A stretch of 6,296 nucleotides of DNA, taken from the NCBI GenBank assembly GCA_003157225.1, contig PMIZ01000327.1:1-6296 (forward strand), given 5' to 3'. The translations under genes were made by a program, and so were the position numbers. Positions 1 through 6,296 of the stretch are shown here, piece after piece (the stretch's first letter is position 1; each line of letters opens with the position of its first letter). The DNA is from Actinomycetota bacterium. Its GTDB lineage: Bacteria; Actinomycetota; Thermoleophilia; RBG-16-64-13. The notes beneath the pieces were generated by a model. The model made no database searches and had not been told where the DNA came from. It worked only from the letters and a program-made list of their open reading frames with translations.

Positions 1-1132
1 GACCGACCATCGCGTTCTGCACTTTCTGTGGGACGGCACTATCGGTGGGGCAGAACGGGCGCTGTATCAGGTAGTCCGGCGAGAGACGGCGCTCGGTGAG
101 TGGGACGTCGGCGTAGCATTTGGAAGGGCGGAGGGGCCCTATGCCGACGCGGTGAGGTCCCTGGGGTGCGAGGTGTTGGACCTGCGGATGCGTAGCGCCG
201 CCGACTTCCCCAAGGCGCTGCGGGAGGGACGCCGGCTCCGGGACTACGATATCCACCACTTCCACGTCATGGAGCCCAGCCAGATCGCGGCTAGCGTTCG
301 CTGCGGGGGCACAACACGCGTCTACACCGAGCGAGGTGGTCTCGACGCCTACGTTCCGCGGCTCAAGGAGGCACGACGTGCGGTGGGAGGCATGTTGCTT
401 CGCCGCTACTTTCACGGCTTCGCCGGCAACACACAACACGCCGTCAACGTAGTCGTCAAGAGATACCGGCTGGAGGGGCTGCCTACTCACGTGACCTACA
501 ACGGCATCGATTTCTCCCTGCTGGTTCCCGGACGAGACCGCCTGGAAGTGCGCCGACAGCTCGGCATCGGCTCCGGAGATTTCGTTGTCGGTTCCTCCGG
601 CACCTTCAAGTCCTGGAAGAGATTTGACCGGGTTGTCGGCCTGTTGGGGGAGATCACCGGGCTCCATGTCGTTCTGATCGGTGATGGAGACCTGAGGCAA
701 GAGCTCGAGCAACAGGCGCGGCTTCTGGGGGCAGGCGAAAGACTGCATATCACCGGGTTGGTGGGTGGGGTGGCGGACTTCGTGGCCGCCATGGACGGGT
801 TCGTGCTTGCTTCAACTGCGGCCGAGTCCTTCGGGAACTCGGTGGTGGAGTCCATGGCCCTGGGGGTCCCATCCATCGTGTTCTCCGACAGCCCCGGTAT
901 CTGCGAGCACATCGACAACGGAGTCACGGGTTTGATCGTCGACGATCAGCGGGGACTCGCCGAGGCGGTGCAGCGGCTTGCCGAAGATCCGGACCTACGG
1001 TCTCGCCTGGGCGAGGCAGGGGCGGCGCATGTTCGTTCTGCCTACACTCTCGAGCGGATGCACGACTCCTACCGCGGGCTCTACGCTTCGGCCCTGGACT
1101 ACCGCGCAGCCAGAACAAACGGGGGGAAGTAG
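1..1132 (+). CDS. GT4-family glycosyltransferase, start just outside the window
   Basis: Probable retaining glycosyltransferase of the GT-B fold (CAZy family GT4), moving a sugar from a nucleotide donor to a lipid-linked or glycan acceptor at the inner face of the membrane. The frame is open from base 2 and already encodes a good N-terminus: HRVLHFLWDGTIGGAERAL, with the Gly-rich GGAE motif common at the start of GT4 proteins. The GTG at 152 is therefore internal. Base 1 is a G, so the start codon may be the codon ending there (ATG, GTG or TTG), giving about 377 residues, a normal GT4 length. The C-terminal donor domain begins near VVGSSGTFKSWKRFD (bases about 584-628). It continues to the E-x7-E motif ESFGNSVVE (824-850), then SMALGVPSIV and NGVTGLIV. 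The TAG stop lies 2 nt before the next gene. Family is confident; the sugar and linkage cannot be told. Confidence 0.9.
   Translation, partial: TDHRVLHFLWDGTIGGAERALYQVVRRETALGEWDVGVAFGRAEGPYADAVRSLGCEVLDLRMRSAADFPKALREGRRLRDYDIHHFHVMEPSQIAASVRCGGTTRVYTERGGLDAYVPRLKEARRAVGGMLLRRYFHGFAGNTQHAVNVVVKRYRLEGLPTHVTYNGIDFSLLVPGRDRLEVRRQLGIGSGDFVVGSSGTFKSWKRFDRVVGLLGEITGLHVVLIGDGDLRQELEQQARLLGAGERLHITGLVGGVADFVAAMDGFVLASTAAESFGNSVVESMALGVPSIVFSDSPGICEHIDNGVTGLIVDDQRGLAEAVQRLAEDPDLRSRLGEAGAAHVRSAYTLERMHDSYRGLYASALDYRAARTNGGK
1121..1129 (+). promoter_or_regulatory. Ribosome binding site for the AsnB-like gene
   Basis: The purine run GGGGGGAAG lies inside the last codons of the upstream glycosyltransferase and ends 5 nt before the GTG at 1135. 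It supports GTG as the true start. The start is independently fixed by the need for cysteine as the second codon. Confidence 0.6.
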
Positions 1133-1134
1133 GC

Positions 1135-3054
1135 GTGTGCGGCATCTGCGGAATCGTGGCGAAGGGCGAGCTGGAGGTGACCTCCGGGCTAGTCGAGCGG
1201 ATGCGCGACAGCATGACGCACCGGGGCCCGGACGACGCGGGAGCCATCCTGCTCCACCGCGGCGGTGTCGGCCTTGGGCACCGCCGCCTGAGTATCGTCG
1301 ACCTCAGCCCCGCCGGCCACCAGCCGATGTCCAATGAGGATGAGACCGTGTGGATCTCCTACAACGGCGAGGTCTACAACCACAAGGATCTTCGCGCCGG
1401 CTTGGAGGCCGAAGGCCACCGCTTCAAGTCCCACACCGACACCGAAGTCATCGTCCACCTGTACGAGAAGCGCGGAGCGGACGTGGTCCGGGATCTCCGT
1501 GGCATGTTCGCGTTCGCGATCTGGGACGAGAACCGCGGACGACTGCTGCTCGCCCGCGACCGGCTGGGCCTCAAGCCCCTCTACTATGCCGACACTCCCC
1601 AGGGGTTCCTCTTCGCCTCCGAGATCAAGGCGCTCCTAGCCACCGGACTGATCCGGCCGAGCCTGAACGAGGCGTGCCTACCCGAGTTCCTCAACTACGG
1701 TCGAGTGCTTCCCCCGCGGACGCTGTTCGCGGGGATCTCCAAACTGGAGCCCGGCCACATTCTCGAGTATCAAGCCGGCGGGGTGGTTGCGCCCGCCCGC
1801 TACTGGGACGTGTTCGACGGGGTGCGTCGAGAGGCCATGCCAGGGCCGGAGAGTGACGCCCTGGTGGCCGAGTTGGCCAGATCCCTCCAGGAATCGGTGA
1901 GCCTCCGCCTGATGTCCGACGTGCCCGTGGGCGTCTTCCTGAGCGCCGGGGTCGATTCGAGCACCATCGCCGCCATGGTCGCGGCAACCGAGAGGGTGCC
2001 TCTCAAGACATTCACTGTCGGTTTTGAGGGCTCGCACGTCCATAACGAAGTGGAAGAGGCGCGCGGGGTAGCCCAGCTTCTCAAGGCTGAGCACTACGAC
2101 GTCACGGTCGGCCCGGCCGAGGTGAAGGCCTTCTTCCCCGCCTATCTTCACTTCATGGAGGAGCCGGGGAGCAACCCCATCTGGATGGCCGTGTACTTCG
2201 TGTCGCGACTGGCGCGTGACCACGGCGTCATCGTCGCCCTCACCGGCGACGGAGGCGACGAGTTGTTCGTTGGCTATGACAAATGGATGAAGATGCTACG
2301 CCTGCACCGCTACGCTTGGGACCCCTTCATGCGCTTGCCACGGACCATCCGTGAAGCGCTTGCTGCCGCGGGGAGACCGGTGGTGAAAGGTAGAGTCGCG
2401 GCCGACCTGTTGCGCGCGGCGACGGCAGGCGAAGAGCTCTTCCAAGGCGGGACCGCATTCAAGCAGGACGAGGTGGCCGGCTTGGTCCGCCCTGACCTCA
2501 TGAAAAGAGATGGGGATCTATCGCCCTACTCGCCCATCGCCGAGCTCCGCGAGCGCTTCGAAGAGAGCGCTCCTGATCCCCATGACTACGCGGACTGGAT
2601 GAGCTACCTCAGCTTGAAGTCCGGTCTGTTGGAGGACTACCTCATGCGGGTGGACAAGATGGGCATGGCGGCGTCGGTCGAGGGAAGGATACCTCTGCTC
2701 GACCATGAATTCGTCCGTCTGGCTATGTCCATTCCAGGAAGCTACAAATACGATGGCTGGCAGCGCAAGCGGCTGCTCAAGGACGTTGCCCGCCGGTTCT
2801 TGCCTTCCGGGCTGATCGATGCTCCCAAGCGAGGCTTCAATGCGCCGGTGGAGGCCTGGATCTCCGGGGAGTTCGCCGACGTTCTCTGCGACAGCGTGTC
2901 GACCTTCGCTCGCCGCACAGGTGTCTTGACGAGCTCTGGCGTAGAACGGTTGACCCGTTCGGTTCGAGCAAGCTCGGGGGCGGGCGTGGCCGCGGCCTCT
3001 TGGGGAATAATGAGCCTGGCACTCTGGCACGGCCAGTGGATGAGCCAGCCATGA
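1135..3054 (+). CDS. asnB: Asparagine-synthetase-like glutamine amidotransferase (AsnB type)
   Basis: Class II (Ntn) glutamine amidotransferase fused to an ATP-pyrophosphatase synthetase domain. Family enzymes hydrolyse glutamine at the N-terminal site and pass ammonia to an AMP-activated carboxylate, classically aspartate. The GTG start gives MCGICGIV, so removing Met exposes the catalytic Cys2. Glutaminase motifs follow: HRGPDD (29-34), HRRLSIVDL (49-57), NGEVYN (78-83) and SHTDTE (99-104). The synthetase domain has LMSDVPVGVFLSAGVDSS (259-276), GDGGDELF (371-378), RVDKMGM and SVEGRIPLLD (505-523), and KRGFNAPVEAWI (565-576). At 639 residues it has the length of the long bacterial AsnB proteins found in polysaccharide loci. 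The PP-loop reads SAGVDS where SGGxDS is usual. Placed between glycosyltransferases, it more likely amidates a sugar carboxylate than makes free asparagine; this is inference. The symbol denotes the family, not proven function. Confidence 0.93.
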   Translation: MCGICGIVAKGELEVTSGLVERMRDSMTHRGPDDAGAILLHRGGVGLGHRRLSIVDLSPAGHQPMSNEDETVWISYNGEVYNHKDLRAGLEAEGHRFKSHTDTEVIVHLYEKRGADVVRDLRGMFAFAIWDENRGRLLLARDRLGLKPLYYADTPQGFLFASEIKALLATGLIRPSLNEACLPEFLNYGRVLPPRTLFAGISKLEPGHILEYQAGGVVAPARYWDVFDGVRREAMPGPESDALVAELARSLQESVSLRLMSDVPVGVFLSAGVDSSTIAAMVAATERVPLKTFTVGFEGSHVHNEVEEARGVAQLLKAEHYDVTVGPAEVKAFFPAYLHFMEEPGSNPIWMAVYFVSRLARDHGVIVALTGDGGDELFVGYDKWMKMLRLHRYAWDPFMRLPRTIREALAAAGRPVVKGRVAADLLRAATAGEELFQGGTAFKQDEVAGLVRPDLMKRDGDLSPYSPIAELRERFEESAPDPHDYADWMSYLSLKSGLLEDYLMRVDKMGMAASVEGRIPLLDHEFVRLAMSIPGSYKYDGWQRKRLLKDVARRFLPSGLIDAPKRGFNAPVEAWISGEFADVLCDSVSTFARRTGVLTSSGVERLTRSVRASSGAGVAAASWGIMSLALWHGQWMSQP

Positions 3055-3084
3055 CGCCTCGGGTCCGCCGTGCCTGAGCCGAGG

Positions 3085-3882
3085 ATGACACTTCGTCGCC
3101 GCCTTCTGAGTCCGGTGCTCGGCCAGCCCCGACTGCAGCCGCTCTTCGAGACTCTGCAGAAGGTCGCGCTTGCCGGTATGGGCTACGGCGAGGGCAACGA
3201 TCCGGCAAGTAGCGGCGAGGAGCGTGCCCTCGGCTTCGTCCAGGCCCGACTCGGAGCGGCAGAAGACATCACGGTCTTCGATGTGGGCGCGAACGTAGGT
3301 GAGTACGCCGAGCAGGTGCTGGAGCGATGGGGAACCCGAGCTCACCTCTGGTGTTTCGAACCTTCGCGTGAGACGTTCGGGATGCTGGGCGCCAGACTCG
3401 GAAAGCGTCCCGGCGTGACGCTGGAGAACCTGGGACTGAGCGATACGGAGGGCACGCTGACGCTGCACTCGCGCGGTGCGGGCTCCAAGGTTGCCTCGGT
3501 GTACGAAGGACGGGCGACCACTTGGGCAGTCCACGAGCTCGAGGAGGTCAAGGTACGCACCCTCGATGCGTACTGTCGTGAACAAGGGATCGACCACATC
3601 GACTTGCTCAAGCTGGATGTGGAGGGACATGAGCTCAGCGTATTGCGAGGGGCCAAGACCATGTTCGAAGACGGTTCGATCCGTTTCGTCCAGTTTGAGA
3701 TGAGCGCGGCCTGCATTGACGCTCGGGTGTTCTTCCGGGACTACTGGGAGACGCTCAGCCAAGGATATTCCCTGTATCGGATAGCAGCTCACGGCTTGAT
3801 CCCCATACCCGCGTACCAGGAGACCCAGGAGGTCTTCAGGCGCGCCACAAACTACCTGGCAGAAAGACGCTCGATTCGGTGA
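3085..3882 (+). CDS. FkbM-family SAM-dependent methyltransferase
   Basis: Class I methyltransferase of the FkbM family (Methyltransf_21 type), which usually O-methylates a sugar or natural-product hydroxyl using S-adenosylmethionine. Counting from the GTG at 3070 (270 residues), motif I is FDVGANVGEYA (70-80), the SAM-binding Gly-rich loop. The acidic strand end is FEPS (96-99), the conserved LGLSDTEG follows at 121-128, and the family signature KLDVEGHE sits at 181-188. The fold looks complete. Two starts are possible. ATG at 3085 gives MTLRRRLLSP (265 residues) with a weak TGAG six bases upstream. GTG at 3070 adds five residues but has no purine-rich site before it. I prefer ATG, weakly. 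The gene starts 15-30 nt after the AsnB stop, and its TGA overlaps the next start by 4 nt. In this setting the substrate is probably a sugar of the surface glycan; the position methylated is unknown. Confidence 0.9.
   Translation: MTLRRRLLSPVLGQPRLQPLFETLQKVALAGMGYGEGNDPASSGEERALGFVQARLGAAEDITVFDVGANVGEYAEQVLERWGTRAHLWCFEPSRETFGMLGARLGKRPGVTLENLGLSDTEGTLTLHSRGAGSKVASVYEGRATTWAVHELEEVKVRTLDAYCREQGIDHIDLLKLDVEGHELSVLRGAKTMFEDGSIRFVQFEMSAACIDARVFFRDYWETLSQGYSLYRIAAHGLIPIPAYQETQEVFRRATNYLAERRSIR
3879..3882 (+). other. GTGA stop/start overlap
   Basis: GTG (3879-3881) starts the second glycosyltransferase and TGA (3880-3882) ends the methyltransferase. This 4-nt overlap is a classic arrangement for ribosome re-initiation. 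It fits the lack of a strong Shine-Dalgarno site for the downstream gene. Confidence 0.75.
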
Positions 3883-5048
3883 GCACGGTCGTCGTGGTGA
3901 CCAACATCCCGCGGCCGTACCGGCTGGCGCTTTTTGGCGTGCTGGGCACTCGCCTGGCGTCTGAGGATCTCGGGCTCCAGGTGCTCTACACTTCCGACCC
4001 TTCCAAGCATGTGCGGCGCGGAGCGGTTCCCGCGATGACCGCGGGCTCGACCGCAGAGACGTACGTGCCCGGTCTTGCCCTCCGGGGCGGCTACGAGCGA
4101 GTCATCAGTATCCCGACCGGCCTCGGACGGGCACTGAAGGAACGCCGGCCGGTCTGCGTGGTCGCCGGCGGATTCGGACCGAGCGCCATGGTCAGCGGCC
4201 ACTGGTGTCGTGGCGCCAAGGTGCCCCATGTCATCTGGTCAGGGGGTTGGCCCGGGCACGAGGGCAAGGTCGGACTACTGAAGACGATGGCTCGGCGCCG
4301 GATGGTCGGACAAGCGGCGGCATTCGTCGCCTATGGGAGCGCGGCGATGGACTATCTTGTCGCTCTGGGTGCCCCACCCGAAGCGGTATTCCCGGCTTGG
4401 AACACCGTGGATCTGGAAGGTTTCGCCTCAGCGGCGCGGGAAGCGGCGGCTCGACGATCGGAATTGAGCGGCAAGTACGGCTTGGCGGCGAAGAACCTGC
4501 TCTTTGTTGGCTCGCTGGTGGCCAGAAAGGGTCTACGCGAACTGGTCTCGGCCGCCCTGGCAGCCCAGCCCCCCGACTCCGGGTGGGCGCTCCATCTGGT
4601 AGGAGGTGGCCCGCTCGAGGAGGAGTTGCGCCAGACGGTGCGCGCGGCAGGCAAAGAAGACCACTTTCGCTTCCACGGGCTGAGACCCGAGGCCGACGTG
4701 GTGGAGCTGCTCGGCGTCGCCGACGGGTTCCTCCTGCCGACGAAGCAAGAAGCCTGGGGCCTAGTGATCAATGAGGCCATGGCCTGCGGCGTTCCCGTGG
4801 TCGCATCTCCCCAGGCGGGGGCCACTCGCGACCTCATCCAGCACGGAGTCACAGGCTACGTTGTGGAGCCCACAGACAGGCAGGCCCTGGCCGCCATCAT
4901 CACCCTGCTTCTTTCAGACGACACCCCGTGCAAAGCGGTCGGCCGAGCAGGCGCGGAAGCGGTGCGTGCCAAGGCCTCACTGGCAAGAGCGGCCGACGGG
5001 TTCGTGTCCGCGGTGCTCTACGCCACGAAGAGGACCGGCGTTGGCTGA
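3879..5048 (+). CDS. GT4-family glycosyltransferase (second of three)
   Basis: GT-B fold glycosyltransferase of 389 residues. The N-terminal acceptor domain opens with VVVVTNIPRPYRLALFGVL, the pattern of a subset of GT4 enzymes whose first strand is followed by a PxPYR motif. Further along is VIWSGGWPGHEGK (118-130). The donor domain starts at LLFVGSLVARKGLREL (207-222), carrying the Arg-Lys pair that contacts the donor phosphates. It continues with LHLVGGGPLEEEL (238-250) and the catalytic-region E-x7-E motif EAWGLVINE (291-299), followed by AMACGVPVVAS and HGVTGYVVEP. The GTG start shares GTGA with the stop of the methyltransferase gene, which suggests translational coupling; the upstream purine run AGAAAGACG is a poor ribosome site. 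No signal peptide is seen, so it should act in the cytoplasm or on the inner membrane face. Donor and acceptor sugars cannot be predicted. Confidence 0.92.
   Translation: MSTVVVVTNIPRPYRLALFGVLGTRLASEDLGLQVLYTSDPSKHVRRGAVPAMTAGSTAETYVPGLALRGGYERVISIPTGLGRALKERRPVCVVAGGFGPSAMVSGHWCRGAKVPHVIWSGGWPGHEGKVGLLKTMARRRMVGQAAAFVAYGSAAMDYLVALGAPPEAVFPAWNTVDLEGFASAAREAAARRSELSGKYGLAAKNLLFVGSLVARKGLRELVSAALAAQPPDSGWALHLVGGGPLEEELRQTVRAAGKEDHFRFHGLRPEADVVELLGVADGFLLPTKQEAWGLVINEAMACGVPVVASPQAGATRDLIQHGVTGYVVEPTDRQALAAIITLLLSDDTPCKAVGRAGAEAVRAKASLARAADGFVSAVLYATKRTGVG
5027..5034 (+). promoter_or_regulatory. Ribosome binding site that selects a TTG start
   Basis: GAAGAGGA, inside the end of the preceding glycosyltransferase gene, is a strong Shine-Dalgarno match 6 nt before the TTG at 5041. 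The ATG at 5059 has only GC-rich sequence without a purine run upstream. This favours TTG as the start of the next gene. Confidence 0.65.
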
Positions 5049-6231
5049 CGCCGGCGCCATGCCCGCCGATCCCCTTTCGACCGACAGCCGGCTTAGCGGG
5101 CTGCTGAAGAATGATGCTGCGCCTCCTAAGGTTCTTGTCATCGGCCCGCTGCCCCCTCCCGAATTCGGGGTGGCGAGAGCCACCAGATTGATGCTCGACT
5201 CGTCCGTGCTCGCGGCGCGCGTGCGGCTCACCCACCTGGACACCAGCGACGCGCGGGGGGTGGCCAACATCGGCCTGCTGGACTGGCGCAACGTGCTCCT
5301 GGGAGTCAAGCACTTGGCCCAGCTTGTCGGGTTGTTGGCGAGGAAGCGTCCGCAAGTGGTCATGCTGACGGTGTCGCAGGGCCTCTTCGGGCTAGTGCGC
5401 GATGCGCTCTTGGTCTGCGCTGCCCGGGCGTTTCGCGCGAAGGTGGTGGCCTACTTGCGAGGCAGTGGCTATGCCGAGGTGCGCATCAAGGAGGGTTGGA
5501 TCGCCGGCTACCTGCTGCGCTTCATTCTCAGGGCCAGCTCTCGGACTATCGTGCTTGGCGGAGGCCTGGTGGCCATGGCCCACGCTGTGTGTCCGAAGAC
5601 CCGGGTGGCCGTGGTACCGAATGGCTGCCCTCCCGCTGTGCCCGCGGACCAAGCAGGCCTGCGGGACGAAAGCCGGCCTCTACTCGCCTACATCGGGCGA
5701 TTGGCCGTCGTCAAGGGGATCGAAAACGCCGTCCGAGCCGCTTGCATCGTTGTCGACGCTGTCCCCGATCTCGAGTTCGACCTGTGTGGCGAATGGGAAA
5801 ACCCCGCGGACGAGGCGAAGATGGAGGGACTGGTCCGAGACCTCGGTCTTTCCGACCATGTCAGCTTCCCCGGTGCTGTCGCTGGCCAAGAGAAGGAGGC
5901 GTTGCTCGCCCGGGCCTGGGTGCTGGTGCTTCCCTCCTATTCCGAAGGCCACCCCTGGGTGATCTTGGAGGCCATGAGCGCGGGTGTGCCCGTCGTCGCC
6001 ACGAACACCGGAGCCATCCCCGAGACCGTCGAAGACGGTGTGACTGGATACGTTGTCCCGGTTGGAGATGACAAAGCTCTGGCCGCCCGAGTGACCGAAC
6101 TGCTGCGAGACCACGACCTTTGGACGAGAATGTCGCGGGAAGCTCTGCGGCGATACCGCGACCACTTCACGGTGGAGCGGAGCCACAGCGCGCTGGCCGA
6201 CGAGCTCTGCCGAGTCGCGAGGAGCGAGTAA
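5041..6231 (+). CDS. GT4-family glycosyltransferase (third of three), TTG start
   Basis: GT-B fold glycosyltransferase of 396 residues if read from TTG at 5041, which overlaps the previous stop by 8 nt (TTGGCTGA). ATG at 5059 would give 390 residues. The frame stays open further upstream to 4771, but that part lies over the previous gene and encodes a low-complexity shadow, so it is excluded. The first Rossmann strand is [19 protein letters not shown] (30-48), with the GPLPPP motif found in GT4 enzymes of polysaccharide loci. The donor domain runs from [19 protein letters not shown] (213-231) with the Arg-Lys donor-phosphate pair. The E-x7-E motif EGHPWVILE is at 302-310, followed by [11 protein letters not shown] and [10 protein letters not shown]. 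Hydrophobic or amphipathic stretches at about 88-100, 116-132 and 154-166 could hold it against the membrane. TAA abuts the next ATG directly. Sugar specificity is unknown. Confidence 0.92.
   Translation: MADAGAMPADPLSTDSRLSGLLKNDAAPPKVLVIGPLPPPEFGVARATRLMLDSSVLAARVRLTHLDTSDARGVANIGLLDWRNVLLGVKHLAQLVGLLARKRPQVVMLTVSQGLFGLVRDALLVCAARAFRAKVVAYLRGSGYAEVRIKEGWIAGYLLRFILRASSRTIVLGGGLVAMAHAVCPKTRVAVVPNGCPPAVPADQAGLRDESRPLLAYIGRLAVVKGIENAVRAACIVVDAVPDLEFDLCGEWENPADEAKMEGLVRDLGLSDHVSFPGAVAGQEKEALLARAWVLVLPSYSEGHPWVILEAMSAGVPVVATNTGAIPETVEDGVTGYVVPVGDDKALAARVTELLRDHDLWTRMSREALRRYRDHFTVERSHSALADELCRVARSE
6219..6224 (+). promoter_or_regulatory. Ribosome binding site for the second AsnB-like gene
   Basis: GAGGAG, in the last codons of the upstream glycosyltransferase, lies 7 nt before the ATG at 6232. 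It is one of the best Shine-Dalgarno matches in the window, and supports a real gene start at the right edge. Confidence 0.7.
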
Positions 6232-6296
6232 ATGTGCGGCATCTGCGGCATGACGTCCCCGGTCGACGCGCCGGCGCTCGAGAGGATGCTGGCGGC
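6232..6296 (+). CDS. Second AsnB-type glutamine amidotransferase, 5' fragment
   Basis: Only 21 full codons are inside the window. They read [20 protein letters not shown], with Cys at position 2 placed to be the N-terminal nucleophile after Met removal. The MCGI(C/A)G opening is diagnostic of class II glutamine amidotransferases of the AsnB group, and a helix with LERM follows as in the complete AsnB-like protein upstream. ATG follows the preceding TAA with no gap and has a good GAGGAG ribosome site. After the first six residues it differs from the upstream copy, so it is not a recent duplicate. Whether the synthetase domain follows cannot be seen. GlmS and PurF also begin with Cys2, but MCGICG in a glycan locus best fits an AsnB-like protein. 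Confidence 0.8.
   Translation, partial: MCGICGMTSPVDAPALERMLA

Noticed and set aside
1136..1151. A 16-nt direct repeat with 6233-6248, at the starts of the two AsnB-type genes.
   Set aside because: It coincides with the codons for the conserved CGICG opening and identity ends right after it. Protein constraint explains it better than a mobile-element scar or recent duplication.
1678..2223. A 181-codon - strand frame inside the AsnB-like gene.
   Set aside because: It is antisense to conserved AsnB motifs, including the PP-loop, and shows no domain pattern of its own.
3055..3084. Possible terminator or promoter between the AsnB-like and methyltransferase genes.
   Set aside because: The gap is only 15-30 nt, with no convincing GC-rich hairpin followed by a T run and no -10/-35 pattern that I could support.
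2518..3792. A 424-codon open frame on the - strand across the end of the AsnB-like gene and most of the methyltransferase gene.
   Set aside because: Its translation has no recognisable motif and lies opposite two frames with clear catalytic motifs. Long antisense frames are expected in GC-rich coding DNA.
4771..5040. Upstream extension of the third glycosyltransferase frame, about 90 codons.
   Set aside because: It overlaps the E-x7-E to C-terminus region of the second glycosyltransferase and translates to Pro/Ser/Arg-rich shadow sequence. A good ribosome site points to 5041 instead.

Overview
The window is a GC-rich, fully coding stretch with all genes on the + strand. It holds six genes: a family-4 glycosyltransferase (GT4, its start just off the left edge), a complete asparagine-synthetase-like glutamine amidotransferase (AsnB type), an FkbM-family methyltransferase, two more GT4 glycosyltransferases, and the first 21 codons of a second AsnB-type amidotransferase running off the right edge. 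Junctions are 2 nt, about 15-30 nt, a 4-nt overlap, an 8-nt overlap and 0 nt. This spacing points to one polycistronic unit. No promoter, terminator, RNA gene, insertion sequence, CRISPR array or non-coding stretch longer than about 30 nt is visible.

The gene set (three retaining-type glycosyltransferases, an O-methyltransferase-like protein and amidotransferases) is typical of a surface polysaccharide locus (capsule, exopolysaccharide or O-antigen). The likely division of labour is that the GT4 enzymes build a repeat unit from nucleotide sugars at the cytoplasmic face of the membrane. FkbM would methylate a sugar hydroxyl, and the AsnB-like enzymes would amidate a carboxylate such as a uronic acid. 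That assignment is inferred from context. No polymerase, flippase, ABC exporter or initiating phosphoglycosyl transferase lies inside the window, so the export route and the final product cannot be read here.

The organism is a high-GC bacterium with frequent GTG and TTG starts and mostly G/C third codon positions. An actinobacterium or another high-GC soil or sediment lineage would fit, but the sequence does not settle the phylum.

Nothing in the window demands a new kind of system. The points most worth a second look are two divergent AsnB-type genes in one glycan operon, a Gly-to-Ala change in the ATP-binding loop of the complete one, and a TTG start overlapping the upstream stop codon. The first gene also reads open to the left edge and probably begins one or two bases outside the window.
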